Part shown: positions 23,620 through 32,231 of the stretch, one piece after another | Numbering within the stretch: position 1 is the stretch's first letter | Layout of the letters: every line of letters starts with the position of its first letter | NCBI GenBank assembly: GCA_023412005.1 | Contig: JAEYOE010000029.1 | Location: 1-39,360, forward strand | Origin: Bacillota bacterium | GTDB lineage: Bacteria > Bacillota > Clostridia > Christensenellales > SZUA-584 | Length of the DNA: 39,360 bases | Direction: 5' to 3' | Notes under the pieces: generated by a model | Told to the model about the DNA's origin: nothing | What the model saw: only the letters and a program-made list of their open reading frames with translations | Database searches by the model: none | Made by a program: the position numbers and the translations under genes

Positions 23620-24738
23620 TTAGTTTTCTTTGCGCCGCAGCAAAAACGGCAGCGTGTTATAAACCGCCGCACAGGCCGCAAGCCCCAGCACGCTGAGCAA
23701 TGGCGTTTGCAGATCAGCCGCCGACAGCCAGCGTGCGGGCAAAACATGCGAAAGCACAGCAAAAAGCCCTGCTGACGGCAGCGGCACCAGCATCGACGAC
23801 AGCATCACATTCGCAATGGTCACCACGCATATGCTCAGCATCAGCGCCGTTTGGTTTCGTATCAACGCCAGTAGCCCCGCGATGCCGCCTAAAGAGAGCA
23901 TATACATCACAAAGCACACCAGCAGCGGCGCGATGAGCCGCCCCTCTCCCGCGAGGCCGAACGCTGCGAGCGGCACCGCGGCGCACGGCAGTATATAAAG
24001 CGTGTCTGCCAGCCCGGTAACAAGCCGGAACCGCTCGATTGAATACGCTCGCGACTTAAGCCTTGCGGGAAAATCCGCATCTCTTTGAGACACCGCAATG
24101 CCGGTCAGCATGAAAAAGCCCGCCACGCCGCACAGAAGATACAGCGACGAAAACGCCGCGTCAAGCAGCGGCGTCACCTTGCCCGTTTCCCCCGCAGAAT
24201 TCTCGCGCGTGAGCTTTAAAATCGGCTTGTCCGTCCCCACGATCGCATCGTCGAACACGTTTTGATAAAGCGCCTGGCCGCCTAATATCCGCGCCTCGTT
24301 GGCGCTGCTGCAGGCCAGCCAGAGCCGCAGCGCCTCACTACCCACGCTCTCGGAGATCACCCCGGCTGCCGTGCTGTACGGAGAGCGCAGCAGCTGAAGC
24401 GTGCCCTTAAATTCTCCTTTTTTTATCGTCTCCTCAAAGCCAGCCTTAATCACGAACACACCTTCCAGCCTGCCCGTCTGCAAATTCGCGACCAGCGTCT
24501 CTTTATCACCGAACGTCACCCAAACAACGTTTAGTGACTCCACGTTTTTTAGCAACAGCCGCGAAAACGCGGTGTCATCCTCGTCAATCCAGCCGATGGG
24601 CACCGGCGCATCAGGGATGATGAGCCCTAAAAATGGGCACACGGCCACGGTCAGCGCCAGCAAAAGGAACACGATGCCGTAAGCGCCCGTACAAAGCGCT
24701 TTTAAGCGGTATTTCAACGTGTGTGCAGAAAGTCTCAT
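23620..24738 (-). CDS. ABC-2 type permease (second of pair)
   Basis: A 372-residue permease with an N-terminal membrane helix (about 18-40), an extracytoplasmic domain (about 45-190: VPIGWIDEDDTAFSRLLLKN, LQTGRLEGVFVI) and a cluster of about five or six helices (about 195-365). This is the ABC-2/YhgE layout of exporters with a large external loop. Its start codon overlaps the stop of the preceding permease gene by 4 bp (ATGA), so the two are translationally coupled and probably form a heterodimer driven by the ATPase at 27330-28004. The substrate is unknown. Confidence 0.8.
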   Translation of the reverse strand: MRLSAHTLKYRLKALCTGAYGIVFLLLALTVAVCPFLGLIIPDAPVPIGWIDEDDTAFSRLLLKNVESLNVVWVTFGDKETLVANLQTGRLEGVFVIKAGFEETIKKGEFKGTLQLLRSPYSTAAGVISESVGSEALRLWLACSSANEARILGGQALYQNVFDDAIVGTDKPILKLTRENSAGETGKVTPLLDAAFSSLYLLCGVAGFFMLTGIAVSQRDADFPARLKSRAYSIERFRLVTGLADTLYILPCAAVPLAAFGLAGEGRLIAPLLVCFVMYMLSLGGIAGLLALIRNQTALMLSICVVTIANVMLSSMLVPLPSAGLFAVLSHVLPARWLSAADLQTPLLSVLGLAACAAVYNTLPFLLRRKEN

Positions 24739-25946
24739 TGCGCCCTCCTTTGGAACCGCCGAATCACCAAAGGCATCAGCACTGCCGTGAACACGATAAG
24801 CACGCCCGCAAACAGCAGTGTTCCCCCGGCTTGTCCGTCAAACAGCCCCGCGATGCCAAGACGCAGCGCCACCGAAAACGGCGTATAATACGACACATCG
24901 CGCACCACGGCCGGCATGTACGCCGAGGGCACCAGCAGGCCGCCGAGCAGCGCCAGCGCCAGTGCGCCGAGGAACGCGGCCCGCACCGATGCAGCCGCTG
25001 TTTTAAACAGCAGCCCCGCCAGCATCATGCCAAGGCTTAAAAACAGGCAAAGCAGCACACCGCCGAACAGCGCCGCAAGCAAACTGCCGTGATAAGCGCC
25101 GCCGCCCGCAATGAATGCAAAGGCCACAGCCAGTATGGTATATTGCAGCAGCAAAAACAAGCTGCCGGCCAGCCACCGCGACATCACGCAGCTGAGCGGA
25201 CTGTAACCCGAGAGCAACTGACGGTGCACCAGCCCTGTTTCATTATCGCCCGCCGTGATGCGCGCAATGGGCAGCCCGCCAAGCGCCACAAACAGCACGA
25301 GAAAGCAGACTGCATAATACTCAACAGGCAGCGCCCCGCCGAGCGGCGATGTGGTTTTCGTATTTTCATAGAGTACCGACCGCGAGAGTATACTACCGAA
25401 GTAATCTTTCCGCATGCGATTGTACGCATCCGCCGCCGTGCTCTCATCCACACCCGCATCGAGGCTGTTCCAATACAGCACGTTGATGGCATGCTGGGCA
25501 TCGCTCACGAGTGAAACGCCGGAATCAAGCGTCTCAAACAGCAGCGCATCCTCCAGCGGCATTTGGGGGTTGCCATAATAATTGATCGTGCAGCGTCCGT
25601 TATCCGCCAGCGTTTCCTGCATACCCGCAGGGATATGAATAAACGCCGCCGCGCCGTCTGCAACAGCCTCGCGCCCTTCTGATTCGCTGTTTGCAAACTC
25701 AACGCTGATGAGACCGCCGAGTGATTTGCTTTCAATCAGGCTGCGCAGTATCGACTTCGTCAACGCATCGTCATCTTCGTTATACACCGCCACGCTGAAA
25801 TGCTGCGCGCGCACATCGGCATAAAAATAAGGCGCAACCGCGAATGAAATCAGCAGCACCAGCAGCAGCGGCGCCCCTACCACAAAAAAAACAGCTGTTC
25901 TGTTATTGAGAAGCCTTTTTAAATCCACCGCAAAAAGCTTTTTCAT
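24735..25946 (-). CDS. ABC-2 type permease (first of pair)
   Basis: A 403-residue permease. A first membrane helix (about 18-40) is followed by an extracytoplasmic domain (about 45-210: VAVYNEDDDALTKSILRSLI, DGAAAFIHIPAG) and six predicted helices in the C-terminal half (about 215-395). The VYNEDDD and IHIPAG.Q motifs are typical of ABC-2 exporters of the YhgE/NatB class. The related gene that follows shares the same organisation, suggesting an old duplication. Spacing to the upstream 453-residue protein gene is 8 bp. Confidence 0.82.
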   Translation of the reverse strand: MKKLFAVDLKRLLNNRTAVFFVVGAPLLLVLLISFAVAPYFYADVRAQHFSVAVYNEDDDALTKSILRSLIESKSLGGLISVEFANSESEGREAVADGAAAFIHIPAGMQETLADNGRCTINYYGNPQMPLEDALLFETLDSGVSLVSDAQHAINVLYWNSLDAGVDESTAADAYNRMRKDYFGSILSRSVLYENTKTTSPLGGALPVEYYAVCFLVLFVALGGLPIARITAGDNETGLVHRQLLSGYSPLSCVMSRWLAGSLFLLLQYTILAVAFAFIAGGGAYHGSLLAALFGGVLLCLFLSLGMMLAGLLFKTAAASVRAAFLGALALALLGGLLVPSAYMPAVVRDVSYYTPFSVALRLGIAGLFDGQAGGTLLFAGVLIVFTAVLMPLVIRRFQRRAQ

Positions 25947-25954
25947 TCGTTCGC

Positions 25955-27316
25955 CTAATTCTTTTCCTTGAGTTCTTGGATATCCGTCCAGTCGCGGCTG
26001 TCGCCCAGCAGCCCAAGGCCGCTGCCCACCTCCACGCGCGCATCCATTATTATATGGGCGGTTTGTTCGTCATTGCTGAGCAGCCTGCCATCGGCAATAA
26101 CGTCAGTGATGATTTGATAGGTGTTTTCAGCAATTTTATCGAGTTCATACGTCCCCTGAATGCTTATCGGCTCACCGTCTGCTTTGAGTGTGTGCACGCT
26201 GAACTCTCCCGCATCGCTTTGAGCGACTGTATCTGCGTTAAACACCTCAATGCCGTTTATCAGCAGCTGTGTATGCTCATAGCTCGTTTCACCGTCAAAC
26301 TCGGCCAATCGGTATAGGTCAACCTGCGCGTCACGCGTCACGACCCGGATGGCAAAGCCGATGGGAACCTCGGCACGCCTATATACCTGCCAAGCCACGG
26401 TGGTGCCTTCATAATCGATATCAATCAGCTGCTTCAGCAGCGATTCCAATGTTACATCTTTTGCGCCGGCAGCCGATGCAGCCGATGCTGTCAGCTTAGC
26501 GGCCTGTTCATACAGCGCCTCGTCTTGCTGCATTGCGTTTGAAAAAGCAGCCGCGGCCTTTGAGAGCGCTTCCGCATCCAATTCCGTATTGATCAGCGTA
26601 ACGTTCACGTCTTGCATATCTTTGGGGCTGAACGCACGCCCAAGCTGACGCTCCGAGCAATCCATCGGTACCGACCCGGCAAGTATGCCGAGCAGCTTAT
26701 CAATAAAGGCTTCGGAAGGATACTGTATGAATGCGTCAATTCGGTTTTTCAGCGTCAAGTCTGCCGACATATCGTCTGCGGCAGCCAGTTCAGTGCGCAT
26801 CGGCTCAGCACCGGATGACACGGTGATCAGTTCGTCTTTGGTCAGACAAGCTTCAAACAAGCTTATGCCCACTGCGCTGACCTTGACTCCGGCATCGCGC
26901 AGATCGTATTTGACAGCAAGGTCCGCCGGCAGACTTTTCAGCGGAATGCCGAGCGCCTGAAGCGCCTCAGATTCCACCGTCATCTTTGCGCTGATTTCAA
27001 AGGGCTCGTTCATCAGCCGCCGTGCGAGGCTGTGCAGAGAGCCGGCCGCCTCAAAATCGAGTCGGCTCGCATTCGTTGTGAGAAAATCCGACAAAGCGAG
27101 CACACCCTCATTGCCTTTGGACTCTTCTGTCGTGGGCGCTTTTCCCGCGCCGTTAAACACGGCAATGCCCACAGCCGTGAGCGCACAAACGAGCAGCACA
27201 AGCGCCGGGGCCGCCCACCGTTTGCCATGCATGAAGCCTTTATGCCTTTTGCCGTGCGGCCAAAGCAGCTTGCGCACTGCGCCCATCCGGCGCGCTGCGC
27301 TCAAGTCATCATCCAT
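25955..27316 (-). CDS. Single-pass membrane protein encoded inside the ABC-2 exporter operon
   Basis: A 453-residue protein I cannot assign. Residues 1-33 are basic and cytoplasmic. One helix (about 34-53: APALVLLVCALTAVGIAVF) anchors it. The remaining 400 residues are extracytoplasmic and acidic, with alternating strands and helices and no cysteine-rich or catalytic motif that I can see. The pattern of paired beta-rich segments recalls solute- or lipid-binding domains of LolA/DUF-type proteins, but this is only an impression. It lies 13 bp after the ATPase gene and 8 bp before the first permease, so it is probably a dedicated subunit or substrate-delivery partner of this exporter. Confidence 0.75.
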   Translation of the reverse strand: MDDDLSAARRMGAVRKLLWPHGKRHKGFMHGKRWAAPALVLLVCALTAVGIAVFNGAGKAPTTEESKGNEGVLALSDFLTTNASRLDFEAAGSLHSLARRLMNEPFEISAKMTVESEALQALGIPLKSLPADLAVKYDLRDAGVKVSAVGISLFEACLTKDELITVSSGAEPMRTELAAADDMSADLTLKNRIDAFIQYPSEAFIDKLLGILAGSVPMDCSERQLGRAFSPKDMQDVNVTLINTELDAEALSKAAAAFSNAMQQDEALYEQAAKLTASAASAAGAKDVTLESLLKQLIDIDYEGTTVAWQVYRRAEVPIGFAIRVVTRDAQVDLYRLAEFDGETSYEHTQLLINGIEVFNADTVAQSDAGEFSVHTLKADGEPISIQGTYELDKIAENTYQIITDVIADGRLLSNDEQTAHIIMDARVEVGSGLGLLGDSRDWTDIQELKEKN

Positions 27317-27329
27317 TGCCGAATCCCTT

Positions 27330-28004
27330 TCAGGCGGTATAGCGCCTTATTGCGTCTGCAAGATTGTCAAACAACAGCGGCCCGCTGTATGTCACCGTTC
27401 CGTCTCTCAGGGCAACCATCTCATCGGCCAGCATCTGCATCTCGTCAATGTAGTGGCTCGTAAAAACAATTGTCATACCGCTGCTTTTCAGCGCCGTAAG
27501 CGCCTCGATAATCCGCCGCCGGTTGGCGATATCAACGCCCGCAAGCGGTTCATCGAGTATCAGCAGCGACGGCCTTAACACAAGTGATGCGCCGATATTG
27601 AGCCGCCGCATCATGCCGCCCGACAGCCGTGATACTTTTCTTTTCTCCATCGCTTTGAGGCCAATAATATCCATCACCGTGTCGTAAACGGCTTTGTCCT
27701 TTGTTTTCATCCAATAATAAAGATTATCTTTAACGGATAGCTCCTGCATCAGCGCAATACCCTGCGGCACATAACCAAGCCGCTCGCGCGCGGCAGCGGG
27801 GTTTTGCAGCGCATCAATACCGCCCACAAACAGGCTGCCGCTGTCTGGCTCGGATGCTGTGGCAAGAATTTTGAGCAGCGTGGTTTTGCCCGCGCCGTTC
27901 TCTCCGGCAACGGCCAGCGCTTTTCCGGCTTCCAGCTGCAGGCTCACGCCCTGCAGCACAGCCGTTTTGCCGTATGTTTTGGTTAAATTCTGTGCAGTAA
28001 TCAA
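27330..28004 (-). CDS. ABC transporter ATP-binding protein (drug-export type)
   Basis: A compact 224-residue ATPase, first gene of the five-gene operon. Walker A is GENGAGKTT at 34-42, the Q-loop region is YVPQGIAL, the signature is LSGGM at 127-131, Walker B is LLILDEPLAG at 147-156 and the switch His is in FTSHY. The LSGGM signature and the short C-terminus are usual for ATPases that pair with ABC-2 permeases (CcmA/NatA class). It should power the two permeases at 23620-25946. The start is an ATG preceded by an upstream region rich in A/T, with no operator that I recognise. Confidence 0.93.
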   Translation of the reverse strand: MITAQNLTKTYGKTAVLQGVSLQLEAGKALAVAGENGAGKTTLLKILATASEPDSGSLFVGGIDALQNPAAARERLGYVPQGIALMQELSVKDNLYYWMKTKDKAVYDTVMDIIGLKAMEKRKVSRLSGGMMRRLNIGASLVLRPSLLILDEPLAGVDIANRRRIIEALTALKSSGMTIVFTSHYIDEMQMLADEMVALRDGTVTYSGPLLFDNLADAIRRYTA

Positions 28005-28097
28005 TGAAAAATCCTCTGCCAGTTTATTTTAATTTCAGTATATCATCCCAAAATCAGCCCAGTCAACGACGCATCTTTTAAAGGCTTCAAACCGTGA

Positions 28098-28127
28098 TTG
28101 CCTTTTTTATAGCGTATGCTTTATAAT
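28098..28127 (+). promoter_or_regulatory. Candidate sigma-A promoter for the gene at 28172
   Basis: TTGCCT (28098-28103) and TATAAT (28122-28127) are separated by 18 bp and lie about 45 bp before the start codon, in an A/T-rich divergent region. Confidence 0.55.
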
Positions 28128-28171
28128 ATACTATAATAAAGTTTATAAAGTATTATGATTTCGGGGAGACC

Positions 28172-28657
28172 ATGAAAGAAAGATTTAAACGTAAAAAGAT
28201 ATCGGCATGGCTTGGCATATTGGTGATTTTGGGGCTGGTTCTCGGCGTTATCGTGCTAGCGGCTGTTATCTATGTGGCGGCGGACGCAATGAGAGCCCTC
28301 GGATGGCCAACCTGGTATATGCAGTATGTCGAGTACATCCTCCTGATTGTGGCAGGTATATTCATCGTTCGTTACTGGATGACGGAATACGAATACGACT
28401 TGATTGACGACGAGCTGATTTTCGACCGGTATATCGGCCAGCGGCCGCGCAATCTGCTGCGCATCTCGCTCAGCTCCATCGTTTCGGTCGGCACGCAAAA
28501 ACCGAATATAAAAAAGCTTGAGCGGCTCACATTCAGATCGAAAAAAAGCGGCGTGACTTACATCGTCTACAAGCAAAACGGGCAGCAAAAATGCCTGTAT
28601 TTCAGCCCGAGCGATGAGATGCTGGCCCTGATTGAAAAACGGCGCATGACGCGTTAA
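28172..28657 (+). CDS. Membrane protein with PH-like C-terminal domain
   Basis: A 161-residue protein. A basic N-terminus (MKERFKRKK) is followed by two membrane helices (about 12-37 and 51-68). The cytoplasmic part (about 70-160: YEYDLIDDELIFDRYIGQRP, ISLSSIVSVG, LTFRSKKSGVTYIVY, YFSPSDEMLALI) reads like a bacterial pleckstrin-homology-like domain, with the typical strand order and a closing helix. This is a family-level guess without any known partner. GGGGAG precedes the ATG. The gene converges with the next one and their ends overlap by 4 bp. Confidence 0.7.
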   Translation: MKERFKRKKISAWLGILVILGLVLGVIVLAAVIYVAADAMRALGWPTWYMQYVEYILLIVAGIFIVRYWMTEYEYDLIDDELIFDRYIGQRPRNLLRISLSSIVSVGTQKPNIKKLERLTFRSKKSGVTYIVYKQNGQQKCLYFSPSDEMLALIEKRRMTR

Positions 28658-29448
28658 ACAATCAGCGCAATCAGTATGGATACAAACAATGAGATACCTG
28701 CGGCAATGCCGAATTTTTTAAAATATCGGATATCGCTCAGCTCAAAAAACATGCTTTTGCGAATACCGCCCCAGGCCAGCGTGTATTTCTTGATCAGATT
28801 CCATTTGGTGAAATCGATGCGCAGCAGCGCCAGCTCACCCAGCGCAAACAGGATAGACATGACATAGATCGTTGCGGGCAGCACACCGATGCCGAGTATG
28901 GGCAGCGCAAGCGCCTTGCTCGTAAAACCGCCGGCCGACAGCTGCGAGCCGATGACGATGCGCAGCATCAGTGCGTAAACCACAAAGGGCAGCACCAGCG
29001 CAATGCCGGTCACCGCGCCGGAAAATGCCGTTACCGCGACCGATGTCAAAAAGTCTTGCTTGAAGTTGACAATCTGCTTCATCTCTTCATATGAATAGTA
29101 CCGGTCTTTCGAGCCGGGCTGGTCAGACTGGCGGAGTGCCGCAGATGTTTTCTTATCCATAAACTTGATATCACGCGTCTCAATGAGCCTTGTATAATCC
29201 TCTTCCTGAAGATTAAATTCGTCCCTCGGCTCAAACGCTAGAATATGAACGTTGCTGTAAGTGAGCTTGTATATCCGGCCCACTTCGAACTTGTTAAACG
29301 CAAAAGGTGTGCGGACCAGAAGCCTGAAAACGCGCGGTGTTTCGTCGCGCAGAGAGGAAATCGGCGTGAAATACAGCCGGTATCTGTACAGCCCCGCGAT
29401 ACGCTCCTTCGAAAAAAGCAGCATGTGTTCGCGCTCAGTTTTGTTCAT
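28654..29448 (-). CDS. Multi-pass membrane protein of unknown function
   Basis: I chose the ATG at 29446-29448 (264 residues), 9 nt after AAGGGG; the longer frame from 29466 would include that ribosome binding site. Residues 1-125 are cytoplasmic, basic and strand-rich (LLFSKERIAGLYRYRLYFTP, FEVGRIYKLTYSNVHILAFE). Three or four membrane helices lie in the second half (about 135-165, 175-205 and 240-264). I do not recognise the family. It is convergent with the PH-like protein gene and their stop regions overlap. Confidence 0.7.
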   Translation of the reverse strand: MNKTEREHMLLFSKERIAGLYRYRLYFTPISSLRDETPRVFRLLVRTPFAFNKFEVGRIYKLTYSNVHILAFEPRDEFNLQEEDYTRLIETRDIKFMDKKTSAALRQSDQPGSKDRYYSYEEMKQIVNFKQDFLTSVAVTAFSGAVTGIALVLPFVVYALMLRIVIGSQLSAGGFTSKALALPILGIGVLPATIYVMSILFALGELALLRIDFTKWNLIKKYTLAWGGIRKSMFFELSDIRYFKKFGIAAGISLFVSILIALIV

Positions 29449-29533
29449 AAACGGCACCCCTTTCATTTTGCTATTATCTCATACTTTAGCCAAATAGAAA
29501 AGGGTTTCGATTTTTGATATGAGGTGGATTTAG

Positions 29534-30925
29534 GTGAACAGACAAACGCCCATCATGGATGCGGTGGCCGCTGTTTGCGGCAATGCCAAGGCACGGTTTA
29601 CCATGCCGGGTCATAAGGGAGATACGGGGTTTTTCGGCGGCGATATGCTCAGCTGCGACATCACCGAGCTGCCGGGCGCAGATAATCTCTTAAAACCGAC
29701 CGGGCCGATTCTCGAATCGGAAGAGCTGCATGCCCGCTTTATTGGTGCCGCTGCCGCCTTTTTCACAACCGGCGGCTCAACAGCGGGCGTTATGGCCATG
29801 CTGTCTCTCTTCAAGGGCAAAAAGGTGATTTTTCCGCGCGGCATTCACTTAAGCGCCGCCAACGCGATTCATTTTTTTGGTATTACACCTGTGTTTATTG
29901 ACGCGCCGCCATCCGATTTTCCCGCCGTGACAGAGCCTGCCGCTTTGCGCGAGGCGCTGCACATCCATAAGGATGCGGCTGCCGTTTATGTGACATACCC
30001 AAATTACTTCGGCCTTTGCTGTGACCTTGAAGAAATCGCCAAAACTGCACACAGAGCGAGCGCGGTGCTCGCGGTGGACGCGGCGCACGCGGCGCATTTC
30101 GCGTTTTCACAATCGCTGCCGATTTCTCCCGCAAACGCAGGCGCGGACATCTGGACGGAAAGTGCACACAAAACGCTGCCGGCCATGAACCAGTGCGCGT
30201 GCCTGTGCGTCGGCAAAGAGTCGCTCATCAATGTCCGCGATGCAGGCGCGGCGCTTGCGATGTTTCAAACCACCAGCCCGTCTTACGTGCTGCTGTGTTC
30301 GCTTGATTATGCGCTCGCGTATATGCGCGACAAAGGCGAGCAGGAGATCTACCGTGTGACCAGCCTGCTGGAACGATTTGAAGAGCTGGTTTCAGCGCTG
30401 CCCGGGTTTGCCTGCCCGGATATCACACAAAAGGGCGTGCCCGCGCGGGATCCGCTCAAGTCGATCATCGACGTCAGCGGCACCGGCCATTCGGGTATCA
30501 CCATCAAGGAGATGCTCGCGCGCGAGGGCATCCATGTGGAAGCGGCGGATATGAAGCATATTCTGCTGATGCTGTCTGTCGGCAACACCGCCGCCCAGCT
30601 GGACAGGCTTTATGAGGCACTGCGGCGTACGGAACGCATTCGCAGCCGCAGCATTTTCTTCTCGCCGTATAGCATGCCTGCCGCCGCGAAGTATATGCCG
30701 AATACACGCAACTGGGCGCAAACCGAAAAGCTGCGGCTTGAGCATGCCCCCGGGCGAGTCTGCGCGTGCACGGCAGGTGTCTATCCGCCTGCCGAAGCTG
30801 TGGTGATGCGCGGCCAAATTATCTCATATGAGATTGCCGGTTATTTAATCGAAGCGAACCGGCAGGGTTTTGAGCTATTCGGCGTTGAAGACGCTTCAAT
30901 ATACGTATACAAGGAGAGAACATGA
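29534..30925 (+). CDS. Orn/Lys/Arg decarboxylase-family PLP enzyme
   Basis: A PLP-dependent fold-type I enzyme of the group that makes cadaverine, putrescine or agmatine. The 463-residue protein has the N-terminal MPGHKGD motif (24-30), GGSTAGV (80-86), the aspartate that holds the PLP ring (AVDAAHAAHF, Asp182) and the Schiff-base lysine Lys213 in ESAHKTLPA. It is shorter than E. coli-type enzymes and like Bacillus YaaO/SpeA. The substrate cannot be told from sequence. The start is a GTG after GAGGTGG. The stop overlaps the next start by 4 bp; it leads the tmk-holB-ricT run, as yaaO does in Bacillus. Confidence 0.9.
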   Translation: MNRQTPIMDAVAAVCGNAKARFTMPGHKGDTGFFGGDMLSCDITELPGADNLLKPTGPILESEELHARFIGAAAAFFTTGGSTAGVMAMLSLFKGKKVIFPRGIHLSAANAIHFFGITPVFIDAPPSDFPAVTEPAALREALHIHKDAAAVYVTYPNYFGLCCDLEEIAKTAHRASAVLAVDAAHAAHFAFSQSLPISPANAGADIWTESAHKTLPAMNQCACLCVGKESLINVRDAGAALAMFQTTSPSYVLLCSLDYALAYMRDKGEQEIYRVTSLLERFEELVSALPGFACPDITQKGVPARDPLKSIIDVSGTGHSGITIKEMLAREGIHVEAADMKHILLMLSVGNTAAQLDRLYEALRRTERIRSRSIFFSPYSMPAAAKYMPNTRNWAQTEKLRLEHAPGRVCACTAGVYPPAEAVVMRGQIISYEIAGYLIEANRQGFELFGVEDASIYVYKERT

Positions 30926-31605
30926 TTCATCGCATCTCGGGAAAAGACAAGCATTACGACACGGTTTTTATTGATTTTGACGGCACCATCGCAGACACCT
31001 GCGAAGGGATTATCAACGCGGTGCATTATATGTTTGACCATATCGGCATGAAGGAGAACGACGAGAAAGAGCTGCTGAAGTTTATCGGCCCGCCTGTTAA
31101 GCATCATCTGATGGATTACTACGGCTTCAGCGAACCAAAGGCAGCCGAGGCTTACGCGCATTTCAGGGAATACTATCGCCAAACGGGTCTTTTTCAAAGC
31201 CGCCTGTATGATGGCATTGAAGACGTCTTAGGCCGTATCAAAGCCGCAGTAGAAACGCTTTGCATCGCGACGTCCAAGCCGGAGATTATGGCCAGTACAC
31301 TGATTGAAAAGTTCGGTATTGCCCATTATTTCAATGGTATATACTGCGCCGATCACGACAATGGTATTTATAACAAAACGCAGGTGCTGCAAAACGCCAT
31401 GAAGCGCTTAGCCCGCGTGCCGATTAACACCGTGATGGTGGGTGATCGGTATCACGATATCGAAGGCGCCATCGCGGTCGGCATAGATTCCATCGGCGTG
31501 CTGTACGGCTACGGCGATTATAACGAGTTGACCGCAGCCGGCTGCGACTATCTGGCGGATACGCCAATTGATCTGGTGCGGCTGCTGGAAGGAGAAAAGC
31601 CATGA
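30922..31605 (+). CDS. HAD-family phosphatase (phosphoglycolate phosphatase-like)
   Basis: A 227-residue HAD superfamily hydrolase. Motif I is VFIDFDGTIAD at about 14-24, with the nucleophile and acid/base aspartates. Motif II is CIATSKPE, motif III is the lysine in NKTQVL, and motif IV is MVGDRYHDIEGA. An alpha-helical cap (about 30-100) fits the subfamily of Gph/PpaX-like small-molecule phosphatases. The substrate is open. ATGA overlap with both neighbours shows strong translational coupling between the decarboxylase and thymidylate kinase genes. An HAD gene in this place is not part of the Bacillus arrangement. Confidence 0.88.
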   Translation: MIHRISGKDKHYDTVFIDFDGTIADTCEGIINAVHYMFDHIGMKENDEKELLKFIGPPVKHHLMDYYGFSEPKAAEAYAHFREYYRQTGLFQSRLYDGIEDVLGRIKAAVETLCIATSKPEIMASTLIEKFGIAHYFNGIYCADHDNGIYNKTQVLQNAMKRLARVPINTVMVGDRYHDIEGAIAVGIDSIGVLYGYGDYNELTAAGCDYLADTPIDLVRLLEGEKP

Positions 31606-32231
31606 GCGGTCTATTTATCACGTTCGAAGGTGCCGACGGCTGCGGCAAATCCACGCAGCTTCGCCTTCTCGCCGAATACCTGGAAGAGAACGGTGCCGAT
31701 GTGGTACGCACGCGCGAACCGGGTGGCAGCTTTGTGGCCGAAAAGATACGCGCGATACTGCTCGACAACGAAAACGCCGAGATGGATGCCCTGACGGAAG
31801 CGTTGCTTTACGCCGCTGCCCGCGCCGAGCATGTGCGCCGTGTGATAAAGCCTGCGCTGCAGGCGGGTAAGGTGGTGCTATGCGACCGTTTTATCCATTC
31901 GTCACTCGCTTATCAAGGCTATGGCCGCGAGCTCGGTGTGCCGTTGGTATGGCGCATCAACGAGCCCGCGATTGACGGCTGCATGCCGGATATAACCGTT
32001 TTTATCAATGTTCCGCCCGACCGCGCTTTTTCACGCATGAACGAATATAAGCAGCACGACCGTTTGGAGAGCGAAGGCCTCGCTTTTCACGAGCGCGTGT
32101 TCGAAGGGTTTACAGAGCTGTCGCACGAAAGCGGCATGATACTGATCGATGCAATCGGCACCAAATATGAAACGCAGGACATCATCCGCCAGCGGCTGAT
32201 GCCCGTATTCCAACAGAAAGGCATACTATGA
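31602..32231 (+). CDS. tmk: Thymidylate kinase
   Basis: Phosphorylates dTMP to dTDP with ATP for DNA synthesis. The 209-residue protein has the P-loop FEGADGCGKST at about 8-18, the dTMP-binding DRF motif (LCDRFIHSSLAYQG) with Arg and Phe, TREPGG, and the lid region near RLESEGLAFHERV. The length is typical. ATGA overlaps the stop of the HAD gene, with GGAAGGAG upstream. The downstream holB start overlaps the tmk stop by 4 bp, the conserved tmk-holB linkage. Confidence 0.95.
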   Translation: MSGLFITFEGADGCGKSTQLRLLAEYLEENGADVVRTREPGGSFVAEKIRAILLDNENAEMDALTEALLYAAARAEHVRRVIKPALQAGKVVLCDRFIHSSLAYQGYGRELGVPLVWRINEPAIDGCMPDITVFINVPPDRAFSRMNEYKQHDRLESEGLAFHERVFEGFTELSHESGMILIDAIGTKYETQDIIRQRLMPVFQQKGIL

